Below the pieces are notes generated by a model. That model was not told where the DNA came from. It saw only the letters and a program-made list of their open reading frames with translations, and ran no database searches. A stretch of 64,000 nt of DNA, taken from assembly GCF_000264455.2 (NCBI RefSeq), contig NC_017956.1, forward strand, positions 1,781,501 through 1,845,500, written 5' to 3'. Origin of the DNA: Tistrella mobilis KA081020-065 (lineage in GTDB: Bacteria; Pseudomonadota; Alphaproteobacteria; Tistrellales; Tistrellaceae). Made by a program: the position numbers and the translations under genes. This document shows, in pieces, positions 7,025 through 17,316 of the stretch (position 1 is its first letter; each line of letters opens with the position of its first letter).

Positions 7025-8281
7025 TTACATCTGAAGAGAGCCGCTCTCGCTGATGTCGTGATCCAGGCGCTGAACTTCCAGCCCTTCTTTTTCGAGCCGG
7101 GCGATCAGTTCACGAGCATGGTCCGGGCCGCGTGTCTCCACGACCAGGTCGACCTCCACCGCCTTGATCGGCACATGAGAGAAGGCGCGTTGATGATAAA
7201 CCTCGAGGATGTTGGCGCCGGCGTCCCCGATCAGCCGGGCGATCAGCGCCAGCTCTCCCGGCCGGTCATACGAAATCACCCTGAGCCGCATGACCTTGCC
7301 GTCCCGCACCAGGCCGCGGAGCAGGATGGAGGACAGGATCCGGGTATCGATATTGCCGCCCGAGACCACGAGGCCGACCGTGCGGCCCACGAAGCGCTCG
7401 TGATGCGCAGGGTCGAGCAGGGCCGCGAGGCCGACGGCCCCGGCACCCTCGACCACCGTCTTCTCGATCTCGACGAACAGCTGAACCGCGCGCTCGATGG
7501 CGGTTTCGCTCACCAGCAGCAGGTCGTCGACGCAGTCGGCGATCACCTGCCGGGTGAACTGTCCGGGGCTCTTGACTGCGATGCCTTCGGCAATGGTCAT
7601 GCCCTGGGCGGCCGGAACCTCGCGGCCCAGCGCCTGCACCATGAACGGATAGCGATCGGCCTGAATGCCGATCACCTCGATCTCCGGCTTGAGCGCCTTG
7701 GCGGCCGCGGCGCAACCGGCGATCAGCCCGCCGCCCCCCACCGGTACCAGCATCACGTCGATATCCGGTGCCTGTTCCAGCATTTCCAGCGCCACCGTAC
7801 CCTGACCGGCCGCGATCAACGGATCGTCATAGGGGTGGACGAAGGTGAGGCCCCGCTCGGCCGCAAGCGAATCCGCCCTGGCGCGGGCTTCTTCCAGCGT
7901 GTCGCCTTCAAGCACGACCTCTGCGCCCAGTGCGCGGGTGTGGCCGACCTTGGTGAAGGGCGTGAAGCGGGGCATCACGATGGTGGCGGGAATGCCGAGC
8001 CTGCGCGCCTGAAGGGCGACGCCCTGGGCATGGTTGCCGGCCGACATGGCGATCACACCCCGCGCCCGGGTCGCGTCATCCAGGGCGAGCATGCGGTTCA
8101 GCGCGCCTCGCTCCTTGAACGAGGCGGTGAACTGGAGGTTTTCATACTTGCAGACCACCTTCGCGCCGGTGAGGTCGCTGAGCGTTCGGGAGGCCTTGCA
8201 GGGGGTGCGCTCGATCGATCCGGCAAGGCGGGTGGCCGCCTCTCGGATCTGGTCGAGCGTCAGCAGGGTGGAGGCTGGCAC
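7025..8281 (-). CDS. ilvA: Threonine ammonia-lyase (threonine dehydratase) with ACT domain
   Basis: This 418-residue PLP enzyme deaminates threonine to 2-oxobutyrate in the cytoplasm. The PLP lysine sits in ASFKERGALN (Lys56), the substrate loop SAGNHAQG follows, and the phosphate-binding glycine loop VGGGGLIAG lies near residues 176-186. The C-terminal 80 residues (VISYDRPGELALIARLIGDAGANILEV and onward) form one ACT regulatory domain, so the layout matches the short, single-ACT form rather than the 510-residue E. coli IlvA. It could be biosynthetic or catabolic (tdcB-like); nothing nearby decides. It lies between bpt and a penicillin-acylase-family gene on the same strand. Confidence 0.93.
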   Translation of the reverse strand: MPASTLLTLDQIREAATRLAGSIERTPCKASRTLSDLTGAKVVCKYENLQFTASFKERGALNRMLALDDATRARGVIAMSAGNHAQGVALQARRLGIPATIVMPRFTPFTKVGHTRALGAEVVLEGDTLEEARARADSLAAERGLTFVHPYDDPLIAAGQGTVALEMLEQAPDIDVMLVPVGGGGLIAGCAAAAKALKPEIEVIGIQADRYPFMVQALGREVPAAQGMTIAEGIAVKSPGQFTRQVIADCVDDLLLVSETAIERAVQLFVEIEKTVVEGAGAVGLAALLDPAHHERFVGRTVGLVVSGGNIDTRILSSILLRGLVRDGKVMRLRVISYDRPGELALIARLIGDAGANILEVYHQRAFSHVPIKAVEVDLVVETRGPDHARELIARLEKEGLEVQRLDHDISESGSLQM

Positions 8282-8318
8282 GTCGGGGGCTCCGGTACAG
8301 GGCCCGTGCCGCGTCCGG

Positions 8319-10763
8319 TCAGTTGGCCGGTGCGGTCGCGGGCGCCAGGGTCAGTCGCTTCGTCCCGGCCGCGGCGTCGATCCGCGACCAGTCGGTGATC
8401 ATGGGGATGAAGCGGGTCTCGGTCCAGCGCGATGCGAAGGCATCATAGCCGGCGGAGAGCGGATTGCCGCTCTGTCCGGTGCTCTGGATGAACATAGAGC
8501 GCTGCGGGTCGGCAAGATCGTAGATCGCGCGATAGCCGGGGCCGTGGGTCGATCGGAACATCTGCGGCCCTTCCGGTGCATCGGCAGCCCAGCGTTGGGC
8601 GTTGACGGTGAACGGATCGCCGCCGATCGGATGCGAGATGGCGAGCACGTCCTTGAGCACCGGCACGGCCGACAGCACCCGGTTCTCTGAGACTGCCGGA
8701 TGCGCCTTGCCCCATGTCCAGGTTGAGATGTCTTCACCCTGGGTACGGATCAGCAGGGCTATCGCGTCATCGAGCGCGCGGGCGATCTGGACGGCGCAGC
8801 TCTCCGTTTCCGTGGTCCGCCGGTCGTCGCACCAGACCGGGTCGCGGGTCAGCGCGACCCGCAGGAATTCGGTGCGGTGGCCGCGATAGTCGCCGAACAG
8901 ATCGTCGCCCAGTTCGTCGGCTGCGATGCGCGGCAGCAGGGCGTCATACCAGGCCGAGAAGATCAGCGGTGCGGTCTGATCGGCCGCCATGTCGCCGTCC
9001 CAGCGCTTCAGGATATCGAGCGCCTCCGCGGCGGCCGGGTGCTCGGGGCTGGCATCGCGAATGCCGGCCATCATCAGCGGCATGAACTGGCGGGCCATCA
9101 GGGAGACGGTATCGCCCATCATCGAACGGAAGCTCTCGGTATCGTGCTTGTCCGTCTCGTCGAGCATCTGGTCGATGCGGTCGGCGCGATAGGGGGCCGT
9201 CCATTCCCGGCTGATGAAATAGGGATAGCCCTCGGGCGTGATCCGCTGATTGGCGGTGACGATCCGGCCATCTTCCGGGTTGGTCAGCTGCGGCAACTCG
9301 TCATAGGGAATCCACCCGGTCCAGTCTCCCTCGCCGGTCCAGCCGCGGCTGGGAAGAAAGCCGTCGCCCGAGGCCCGGATCGGCACGCGGGCCGGCGCCA
9401 GATAGGCGATCCGGCCGCCGGTGTCGGCGAAGACGATGTTCTGCTGCGGCCAGTAGAAGTCGCGCAGCCCCTCGCGGAAGCTGGGGAAATCGGTGGCGGT
9501 GTTGGCGGCGAAGGCCGCACGCAGGGTGGGATCGTCATCGGTCAGCGCCACCCAGCGGAAGGCCAGAACATGGCGTCGGTCGGTCAGTTCCCCGCCGCCA
9601 TTGACGACATCGGTCACGATCGGGCCATTGCGGCTTTCGCGCACGGTGAAGCTCTCGGGCTCCGCCCCCTTGATCTGGATGGTCTCGCTGCGGGTGGTGA
9701 AGGCCAGGGGGCCATCCGGTGTTTCGTAAGTGTCGGCGCCCGGCGCCGTCAGCTGTTCGATCACGAAATCCTGCGTGTCGGGACCGGTATTGGTGAAGCC
9801 CCAGGCGAAACTGTCGGTGCGGCCCAGCATGACGCTGGGCAGGCCGGGCAGGGTGGCGCCGATCACCTCCAGGCCGGGCGCCGAGAGATGGGCGAGGTAC
9901 CAGAGCGACGGCGCAGCGAGCCCCAGATGGGGGTCGTTGGCGAGCATCGGCTTGCCGGTTGCGGTGTGGGCGCCCGACAGCACCCAGTTGTTGGACCCGA
10001 TACCGTCGATCGGCGGCGTGGCCCCCTGGTCCAGCAGGGTTGCGAAGGGCGTTGCGGCATAGATCTTCGTCAACGCGTCCAGATCGGTACCGAGGCCGGC
10101 GATTTCCGGCAGGGCGACATTGCCGTCGGCATCGTAGTCCGGCCAGAGATCCGAGATCTGCTCCGGCGTGATGCCGGCTGCAAGCATGCGGGCGCGCAGC
10201 AGCTCGTCGCGCCAGTTCTTGGCCAGGTCCCAGGCCATCATCTTCAGCCACACCATCGAATCGGCGGGCTTCCAGGGCGTCGGCGTGATACCCGTCAGCA
10301 CGAATTCCAGCGGCCAGGCGCCGTCATGACTGGCGATATAGGCATTCACACCGGCGACATAGGCATCCAGCCGGCGACGGGTCTGATCGTCGAGCTTTTC
10401 ATAGGCCCGTTCGGCATGGCCGTAGACACCGATGGTTCGGATGAAGCGGTCGATCGACAGCGTCGACTTGCCGGCGAATTCAGACAGCCGCCCCGATCCG
10501 ACCCGGCGCTGAAACTCCATCTGCCAGAGCCGGTCCTGGGCGTGGAGGAAACCGAGGGCGAAGACCGCATCCTCGATGCTCCGGGCCTTGATATGGGGCA
10601 CGTCGTTCTCGTCACGGATGACCGTGACCTCGCCTGAAAGCCCTTGCAGGGCGAGCCGTCCCTCGGTCTCGGGCAGGCTGGTGCGCAGCCAGATCACGCC
10701 GATCACCACAGCGGCGATCACGATGAAGACGAGACCGCCCAGAATTCGACCGATCCAGCGCAT
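8319..10763 (-). CDS. Penicillin acylase family (Ntn-hydrolase) protein
   Basis: This 814-residue protein belongs to the penicillin G acylase/AHL acylase superfamily, whose precursors cleave themselves so that an internal Ser becomes the N-terminal nucleophile of the beta chain. An uncleaved-type signal anchor or signal peptide covers residues 5-26. The alpha-chain signature GFLHAQDRLWQMEFQRR lies near 71-87, and the cleavage site is GIG-SNNW with Ser257 as predicted nucleophile. Beta-chain features include NDPHLGL and the late block GGDPFTVNAQRW. The start has GAGGCGGGG upstream. The substrate cannot be read from sequence; quorum-signal acylation or amide hydrolysis in the periplasm are both possible. 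Confidence 0.9.
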   Translation of the reverse strand: MRWIGRILGGLVFIVIAAVVIGVIWLRTSLPETEGRLALQGLSGEVTVIRDENDVPHIKARSIEDAVFALGFLHAQDRLWQMEFQRRVGSGRLSEFAGKSTLSIDRFIRTIGVYGHAERAYEKLDDQTRRRLDAYVAGVNAYIASHDGAWPLEFVLTGITPTPWKPADSMVWLKMMAWDLAKNWRDELLRARMLAAGITPEQISDLWPDYDADGNVALPEIAGLGTDLDALTKIYAATPFATLLDQGATPPIDGIGSNNWVLSGAHTATGKPMLANDPHLGLAAPSLWYLAHLSAPGLEVIGATLPGLPSVMLGRTDSFAWGFTNTGPDTQDFVIEQLTAPGADTYETPDGPLAFTTRSETIQIKGAEPESFTVRESRNGPIVTDVVNGGGELTDRRHVLAFRWVALTDDDPTLRAAFAANTATDFPSFREGLRDFYWPQQNIVFADTGGRIAYLAPARVPIRASGDGFLPSRGWTGEGDWTGWIPYDELPQLTNPEDGRIVTANQRITPEGYPYFISREWTAPYRADRIDQMLDETDKHDTESFRSMMGDTVSLMARQFMPLMMAGIRDASPEHPAAAEALDILKRWDGDMAADQTAPLIFSAWYDALLPRIAADELGDDLFGDYRGHRTEFLRVALTRDPVWCDDRRTTETESCAVQIARALDDAIALLIRTQGEDISTWTWGKAHPAVSENRVLSAVPVLKDVLAISHPIGGDPFTVNAQRWAADAPEGPQMFRSTHGPGYRAIYDLADPQRSMFIQSTGQSGNPLSAGYDAFASRWTETRFIPMITDWSRIDAAAGTKRLTLAPATAPAN

Positions 10764-10934
10764 GAAGATCCCCGCCTCTTGCCGTCAGAACGCCGCGGAA
10801 TCCGTGCCGCGTCACGGCGGCAGTCTGATGGAGGCGGAGCTTTGGATCAACCTCTGCGTCACATGGACTGAGGAAGAAGAGTGGATCGATGGTCGCGGAT
10901 CCGCAACGTCATCCCCATATGATGCAGGAGAGCC

Positions 10935-12197
10935 ATGACCTTCGCCCCCCAGATCAACGAGGAGCAGAACCGGATGTCGGACCTCTTCCCCACCCGTCGA
11001 CGCAGTACCCCGGGCCGTTTTCCGGATGTCGATACGATGGTGACGCGGCTGAAGCCCAGCTATCCGGTCTATTGTTTGAAACCTTCGCGGCTGGCCGATG
11101 CCGCGCGCACCTTCATCGAAGGTTTTCCCGGCGAAGTCCTTTATGCGGTGAAGTGCAATCCCGAACGCGCTGTCATCTCAACGCTCTATGAAGCAGGGAT
11201 CGCCGGCTTCGACGTCGCCTCGCTCGCCGAGGTGGCGCTGGTTGCCGATCTCTTCGAAGAGGCGGAGCTGCACTTCCATCATCCGATCAAGAGCCGGGCG
11301 GCCATTGCCAATGCCTATCGGGTCTATGGCGTGGAACGCTTCGCCGTCGATCACGCCGACGAGCTGGCCAAGATCCATGCCGAGACCCGCGGCGGGCCGG
11401 TGGTGATGATGGTGCGGCTGACCACCGACAGCAGCCGCAGCACCTATGACCTGTCAGCCAAGTTCGGCGCCTCGGTGCCCGAGGCGGCGGCGATGATGCG
11501 CGAGGCCCATCGCCTGGGCCATCAGGTCGGGCTGTATTTCCACGTCGGATCGCAATGTCCGGATCCGCAGGCCTATGACGAGGCCATGGCGGTGGTGCGG
11601 GCGGCGATGGATCACGCGCCGGAAGTGCCCGTGGTGGCGCTGGATGTCGGCGGCGGCTTCCCGGGACGCTATGACATGGGTGTTGAGATGCCGCCGGTCG
11701 GCGACTATTTCGCCGCCGTCCGCCGGGCGCTCGATACCATCCCGCCGCTGCCCGGCCGGCGCATTCTGTGCGAGCCGGGGCGTGCGCTGGTGGCTGACGG
11801 GCTGTCCCTGGTGGTGCAGGTGCATCTGCGCAAGGGCGACCGGCTGTTCATCAATGACGGCATCTATGGCAGCCTGTCGGAGACCGTGACCGGCCAGCTG
11901 CGCTTCCCCGCCCGCGCCATCCGCCCGGCCGGGCCGCTGGATGCAGAGCGTCAGCCCTTCACCATCTTCGGGCCTACCTGCGATTCGACCGATGTGCTGC
12001 CGGCGCCGCTGCTGCTGCCGTCCGACATCCGCGAGGGCGACTGGATCGAGATCGATATGATCGGGGCCTATTCCAACGCGCTCGCCACCCGGTTCAACGG
12101 CTTCCTGCCCGAAGCCGTGGTCGAAATCGGCGAACCCGCCGCAAGGGCGGCGGGTTCGGTGTTGCGGCGGGCCGAGGCGGTGCTTCCGGTCACTTGA
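10935..12197 (+). CDS. Ornithine/lysine decarboxylase-type PLP enzyme (fold III, group IV)
   Basis: This 420-residue enzyme of the alanine-racemase-fold decarboxylases would convert ornithine (or lysine) to putrescine (or cadaverine). The PLP lysine is Lys73 in YAVKCNP, HVGSQC lies at 203-208, the glycine loop GGGFPG at 239-244, EPGR at 280-283, and the active-site Cys-Asp pair CDSTD starts at Cys349. The ATG at 10935 follows AGGAG. The frame converges with the next gene on the opposite strand and overlaps it by eight bases. SpeD and SpeE genes lie 4-5 kb away, so putrescine supply for spermidine is the natural role, although the genes are not in one operon. Confidence 0.9.
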   Translation: MTFAPQINEEQNRMSDLFPTRRRSTPGRFPDVDTMVTRLKPSYPVYCLKPSRLADAARTFIEGFPGEVLYAVKCNPERAVISTLYEAGIAGFDVASLAEVALVADLFEEAELHFHHPIKSRAAIANAYRVYGVERFAVDHADELAKIHAETRGGPVVMMVRLTTDSSRSTYDLSAKFGASVPEAAAMMREAHRLGHQVGLYFHVGSQCPDPQAYDEAMAVVRAAMDHAPEVPVVALDVGGGFPGRYDMGVEMPPVGDYFAAVRRALDTIPPLPGRRILCEPGRALVADGLSLVVQVHLRKGDRLFINDGIYGSLSETVTGQLRFPARAIRPAGPLDAERQPFTIFGPTCDSTDVLPAPLLLPSDIREGDWIEIDMIGAYSNALATRFNGFLPEAVVEIGEPAARAAGSVLRRAEAVLPVT

Positions 12198-13203
12198 CCG
12201 ACAGCTGCGCCTCCAGCGGCCCGCCCGGCAGGCCGGTATAGACCGCGCGCACGACCTGGCCTTCTTTCAGCGGCAGCGGCCGGCTGATGGCGCCCAGCGT
12301 GATCAGATCGCCCGGCTTCAGGCTTTCGCCGCGGGCCTTCAGATGGCCGATCAGCCAGACCAGGGCATTCAGGGGCTGGCCCATGATGGCCGAGGACCGG
12401 CTCTCGACGATCAGCCCGCCATGACCGTCGAGGACCTTGACCTGCATCTCGGCCATGGCGGCAACGAATTCCGGTGTGGGCTGAACCGGCACCGCCTTGC
12501 CGACCACGCCGGTACGCATGCCGGCATTGATCATCGCGAGCGTCTCGGCGTTCAGTGGCTCGCCTGAGGCCAGCAGCAGGTCGGGAACGTCGATATAGGC
12601 CGAGACCGTGGCGAGATGGGCGGCCACCTCCAGCGGGTTGGTCGCCTGCATGATGCCGGCATCCTTGACCGTAACCGCCAGATCGACCTCGACCGTCGGC
12701 CGCGCGCCGACGTCGCGCGGCACATCGGCACCGTTCTCCAGGATCTGGCCGGCGAAGATCCGCCCCACCACCGGGGCGCGGGCCCCGAACATCTCCTGCG
12801 TGGTGCGGGCCGTCAGCGTCAGCTTCCAGCCGAGCTGCGCCGGCCGCGACGGCATGGCGGCAGCCAGGAAGCGGTCCTGGGCGGCGTAGGCCTGCGCAAG
12901 ATCCGGCTTCACCTCAGGCGCCTTGGGCTGGATCCGCGCCAGCCAGGCCCGGCCGAGACGTTCCGCCTCTTCGGCGACCTTGGGTGGAAGGGCGACGGAG
13001 GCGGGCCGTGTCGCGGGCTGCGGCTCACCTGCCGGTTGCGACACCCCGGGTGGGGTTGGCGCCGCTGGGGTGGTGGGTGCCGCGGGTGCCTGCGGGACAA
13101 GAACCCGCGGTCCCGACTGCTGTGCCACGGCGGGCAGGGCGAGGAGGGCGGCCACAAGGCTGGTTGCGGCCGCCATGGCCGGAAGACGGAACGAGATCGG
13201 CAC
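12190..13203 (-). CDS. Exported 2-keto-4-pentenoate-hydratase-like protein
   Basis: This 337-residue protein has a signal peptide (residues 1-27, ending PAVAQ), then a Pro/Ala-rich linker (about 30-70), then a domain resembling the hydratase/decarboxylase branch of the FAH superfamily (MhpD, DmpE, DmpH). That domain includes LGWKLTLTA (Lys127), PVVGRIFAG, and the metal-ligand-like strand VEVDLAV (Glu172, Asp174), then VPDLLLASGEP and GQPLNALVWLIGHL. Known relatives are cytoplasmic enzymes of aromatic meta-cleavage, so a secretion signal plus linker is unusual. The GTG start at 13203 has GGAG seven bases upstream. No pathway partners lie nearby, and activity is unproven. Confidence 0.75.
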   Translation of the reverse strand: MPISFRLPAMAAATSLVAALLALPAVAQQSGPRVLVPQAPAAPTTPAAPTPPGVSQPAGEPQPATRPASVALPPKVAEEAERLGRAWLARIQPKAPEVKPDLAQAYAAQDRFLAAAMPSRPAQLGWKLTLTARTTQEMFGARAPVVGRIFAGQILENGADVPRDVGARPTVEVDLAVTVKDAGIMQATNPLEVAAHLATVSAYIDVPDLLLASGEPLNAETLAMINAGMRTGVVGKAVPVQPTPEFVAAMAEMQVKVLDGHGGLIVESRSSAIMGQPLNALVWLIGHLKARGESLKPGDLITLGAISRPLPLKEGQVVRAVYTGLPGGPLEAQLSVK

Positions 13204-13253
13204 CTGGAACTCCGGAAACCGTCAGGGAAAAGAGAAAGGCCGTGCGATACGGT

Positions 13254-14408
<1,155 letters not shown>

Positions 14409-14521
14409 TCACCCGGTGGCCTCTATGATGCCCGGCATATCATGGCCTTTGCCATGGCCGCGGGCCGATCCCGGTTGCCACGCCGCCGGCCTCGTCAACA
14501 CGAAGGATCAGAGGAAACCAG

Positions 14522-15601
14522 ATGAGCGACGCGCAGATCCTGTTCGACCGTGCCGGTTCGGCCGGTATCATCACCCTGAACCGGCCCAAGGCTCTGAACG
14601 CGCTGACCCTGCCGATGATCCGCCTGATGGCGCCGCAGATGAAAGACTGGGCTGCGGATGATGCGGTGGCCGTGGTGGTGGTGCGCGGTGCAGCGCGCCC
14701 CGATGGCCGGCCCGCCTTCTGCGCCGGTGGCGATGTTCGCGCGCTCTGGGACGAGCGTGAGGACCCGACCAGCACGCTGGCGGCTGAGTTCTTCGGCGAG
14801 GAATATACCCTCAATCGCGAGATCTTCCGCTATGCCAAGCCCTATGTGTCGCTGATCGATGGTGTGGTGATGGGCGGCGGCGTCGGCCTGTCGGCGCATG
14901 GCCGCTGGCGGATTGCGACCGAGAACACGCTCTTCGCCATGCCCGAGACCGCCATCGGCATGCTCCCGGATGTGGGCGGCACCTATATTCTGCCGCGCCT
15001 GCCCGGTCTGTCGGGCACCTATCTGGCGCTGACCGGGGCACGCCTGAAGGCGGCGGACTGCCTGGCGCTGGGCATCGCGACCCATTTCGTGCCCTCGGCG
15101 AAGCTGGGCGAGCTGACCGAGGCCCTGTCGCAGGTGACGGCCGGTGCCGGTGCCGACGCCGAGGTGGAGGCGGTGCTGAACCGCTTCTCGGATGCGGCTG
15201 CCGCCGGCACCCCGCAGATCACCCAGCATCTGCCCACGATCAACGCCTGCTTCGCGGGCGACGATATGGCCGGTATCCTCGCGCGGCTGCCGGTCGAGGG
15301 CGGAGAATGGGGTGCGGGCGTGGCGAAGGAGTTGTCGCACAAGTCGCCGACCAGCATGGTGATTGCGCTCCGCCAGATGCGCATCGGCGGCAACCTGTCC
15401 TTCGAGGACTGCATGATCACCGAATTCCGTGTGGCGACCCGCATCGTGCGGACCCATGATTTCGGCGAAGGAATCCGCTCGGTGCTGGTCGACAAGGATC
15501 ATGCCCCGGTCTGGTCGCCGGCACGTGTCGAGGATGTCGACCCGGCAGCCATCGACGCGCTGTTCGCGCCCCTCGGCCAGCGTGACCTGCATTTCGACTG
15601 A
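14522..15601 (+). CDS. Enoyl-CoA hydratase/isomerase family, 3-hydroxyisobutyryl-CoA hydrolase-like
   Basis: This 359-residue crotonase-fold protein has the oxyanion-hole stretches CAGGDVRAL and MGGGVGLSAHG. It also has the Glu...Asp pair in FAMPETAIGMLPDVGG that marks 3-hydroxyisobutyryl-CoA hydrolases of valine breakdown rather than plain hydratases. The C-terminal half (KSPTSMVIALRQMRIG...FREGIRS-like region, VLVDKDHAPVWSPARVEDV) also fits that group. The start has AGAGGAAA upstream. It stands alone between hemB (divergent) and a MarR gene. Exact substrate specificity is inferred from the family. Confidence 0.88.
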   Translation: MSDAQILFDRAGSAGIITLNRPKALNALTLPMIRLMAPQMKDWAADDAVAVVVVRGAARPDGRPAFCAGGDVRALWDEREDPTSTLAAEFFGEEYTLNREIFRYAKPYVSLIDGVVMGGGVGLSAHGRWRIATENTLFAMPETAIGMLPDVGGTYILPRLPGLSGTYLALTGARLKAADCLALGIATHFVPSAKLGELTEALSQVTAGAGADAEVEAVLNRFSDAAAAGTPQITQHLPTINACFAGDDMAGILARLPVEGGEWGAGVAKELSHKSPTSMVIALRQMRIGGNLSFEDCMITEFRVATRIVRTHDFGEGIRSVLVDKDHAPVWSPARVEDVDPAAIDALFAPLGQRDLHFD

Positions 15602-15842
15602 TTTTGCGTCGATTCTGCGTCAAAATGAATGGCCGCACCGGCGAGCCGGCGCGGCCATCTTGACTTCGGCGTCGTGGTCGAGATGATCGCCTATTGGACT
15701 GCAACGCCGGCAGAGAGACCGGCGAAAGCAGGACGTTCGTCAAAGTAAACGGCCCCGCTCATGGCGGCACGGGCAGCGGACCGGCGACACCCGCAGCCCC
15801 GACCCATGGCCTGAACTCCCGCCGGGCAACGCCGAGGACAAG

Positions 15843-16298
15843 GTGCGACAGTCTTATCTGGAGACAATTCGTCTGATCGAGCGGCTTCACCGCCGCTTTC
15901 TCGACGTGATCAAGGCCGAGCTGGATCGTCTCGGTATCAGCGACATCAACAACGTCCAGGCACTGATCCTGTCGAATATCGGCGAGGAACAGCTCACCAT
16001 CGGCGAGCTTACCGTCCGTGGCTATTACCTGGGCTCCAACGTGTCGTACAACGTGAAGAAACTGGTCGAGAATGAATATCTCGAACAGGAACGCTCCCCG
16101 CACGACAAGCGAGCGATGCGCATTCGCCTGACTCAGAAGGGGCGGGATCTTTGCGACCGCGTCAATGAACTCTACGAGCGCAACTGCACAGCCCTCGCCA
16201 AGGGCGTGCTGGAGGCCGATGATCTCACCGAGGTGAATGAGAGCCTGCGGACGCTGGAGCGGGTCTGGTCCGACTATATCAATTACGGCCGGTTCTGA
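15843..16298 (+). CDS. MarR-family winged-helix transcriptional regulator (LdtR-like)
   Basis: This 151-residue cytoplasmic DNA-binding protein has an N-terminal dimerisation helix, a winged helix-turn-helix (LTIGELTVRGYYLGSNVSYNVKKLVENEYLEQERSPHDKRAMR in pieces, residues 49-92) and a C-terminal dimerisation helix. The recognition-helix sequence YLGSNVSYNVKKL is the hallmark of the alphaproteobacterial LdtR-type subgroup, whose members control cell-wall L,D-transpeptidase and stress genes. The GTG start is preceded by GAGG. A strong bidirectional hairpin follows. Target genes cannot be inferred from the neighbours. Confidence 0.86.
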   Translation: MRQSYLETIRLIERLHRRFLDVIKAELDRLGISDINNVQALILSNIGEEQLTIGELTVRGYYLGSNVSYNVKKLVENEYLEQERSPHDKRAMRIRLTQKGRDLCDRVNELYERNCTALAKGVLEADDLTEVNESLRTLERVWSDYINYGRF

Positions 16299-16327
16299 GC
16301 CTGGCCGCATAAGCGACGACCGCCAAA

Positions 16328-16363
16328 GAGAAAAGGGCGCCCTGCGAAGCGGGCGCCCTTTCT
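16328..16363. terminator. Bidirectional terminator between the MarR gene and speE
   Basis: GAGAAAAGGGCGCCC pairs with GGGCGCCCTTTCTC around the loop TGCGAAGC. A run of A on one side and T on the other lets it act in both directions, as expected between convergent genes. Confidence 0.85.
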
Positions 16364-16388
16364 CGTGGTTCGGCCGAAGGTCCGGCGC

Positions 16389-17267
16389 TCAGAGGCCGTC
16401 GAGAGCCGGCGCCAGATAGCCCGACAGCGTCATCAGCGACACATGTACGCCACGATTGTAGTACCGGGTCGGGAAGGGGCGGCTCTCGATGTCATCCCAC
16501 CGCACGCCGTCATTCAACGGCCGGCCCTTGCGGGCGATCGAGGACGACCAGGTACCACCGCCATAGATGACGGTGGGATAGGTCATGGGGTGGCTGTCGG
16601 TGAAGCCGGCGCCGCGCAGGCAGCGATGGATCTCCTTCAGGCGGCCCTGATGGAAGAGCGGCGATTCGCTCTGGACCACCACCATGCCGCCATCGGTCAG
16701 GATCCGGTGGCAGTCGGCATAGAAGGCGGCACCGAACAGCCCCTCCGCCGGGCCGACCGGATCGGTGCTGTCGACGATGATCACGTCATAGCTGCCGGCG
16801 GCTGCGTTCCGCACCCAGGCGATGCCATCCTCGAAACGGATCGATGCTCGCGGATCATTGTTCGACGCCGTCAGCTCGGGGAAGAATTTCTCCGACACCC
16901 GGACGACGCGCTCGTCGATCTCGACCATGTCGACCTGCTCGATCCCGGGATGGCGCAAAACCTCGCGCAGGACCCCGCAATCGCCGCCACCGATGATCAG
17001 CACCCGCCGGGGCCGTTCATGAATGAACAGTGCCGGATGGGCCATGACCTCGTGATAGAAGAACTCGTCCTTGTCGGACACGTTCACGAAGCCGTCGAGC
17101 ACCATGGCCGTGCCAAAACCGGTGGTGCGGAACACCTCCAGGCGCTGGAACGGGGTCCGCTCGGCGTGGAGGACTTCGGCCACCTGCAGACTGTACTGGA
17201 AGCCGGTGCCGGCCATGCGTTCAGTGAACCACAGCTCGCTGTCCGCCGCTGCGATGATCTTTTCCAT
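16389..17267 (-). CDS. speE: Spermidine synthase (polyamine aminopropyltransferase)
   Basis: SpeE transfers the aminopropyl group of decarboxylated S-adenosylmethionine to putrescine. The protein (292 residues from the ATG at 17267) has the family signature VLIIGGGDCGVLREVLRHP, the acidic substrate site VDMVEIDERVV, and the catalytic Asp region VDSTDPVGPAEGLF. The start at 17267 gives MEKIIAAADSELWFTER, the usual N-terminus; the frame extends to 17366 but overlaps speD there. It follows speD by about 50 bases and forms an operon with it. Confidence 0.95.
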   Translation of the reverse strand: MEKIIAAADSELWFTERMAGTGFQYSLQVAEVLHAERTPFQRLEVFRTTGFGTAMVLDGFVNVSDKDEFFYHEVMAHPALFIHERPRRVLIIGGGDCGVLREVLRHPGIEQVDMVEIDERVVRVSEKFFPELTASNNDPRASIRFEDGIAWVRNAAAGSYDVIIVDSTDPVGPAEGLFGAAFYADCHRILTDGGMVVVQSESPLFHQGRLKEIHRCLRGAGFTDSHPMTYPTVIYGGGTWSSSIARKGRPLNDGVRWDDIESRPFPTRYYNRGVHVSLMTLSGYLAPALDGL

Positions 17268-17316
17268 CTTGTCCGATACCTGAGCTGGAACGTCGGAAAG
17301 GGCGGGTGACCGGGGG

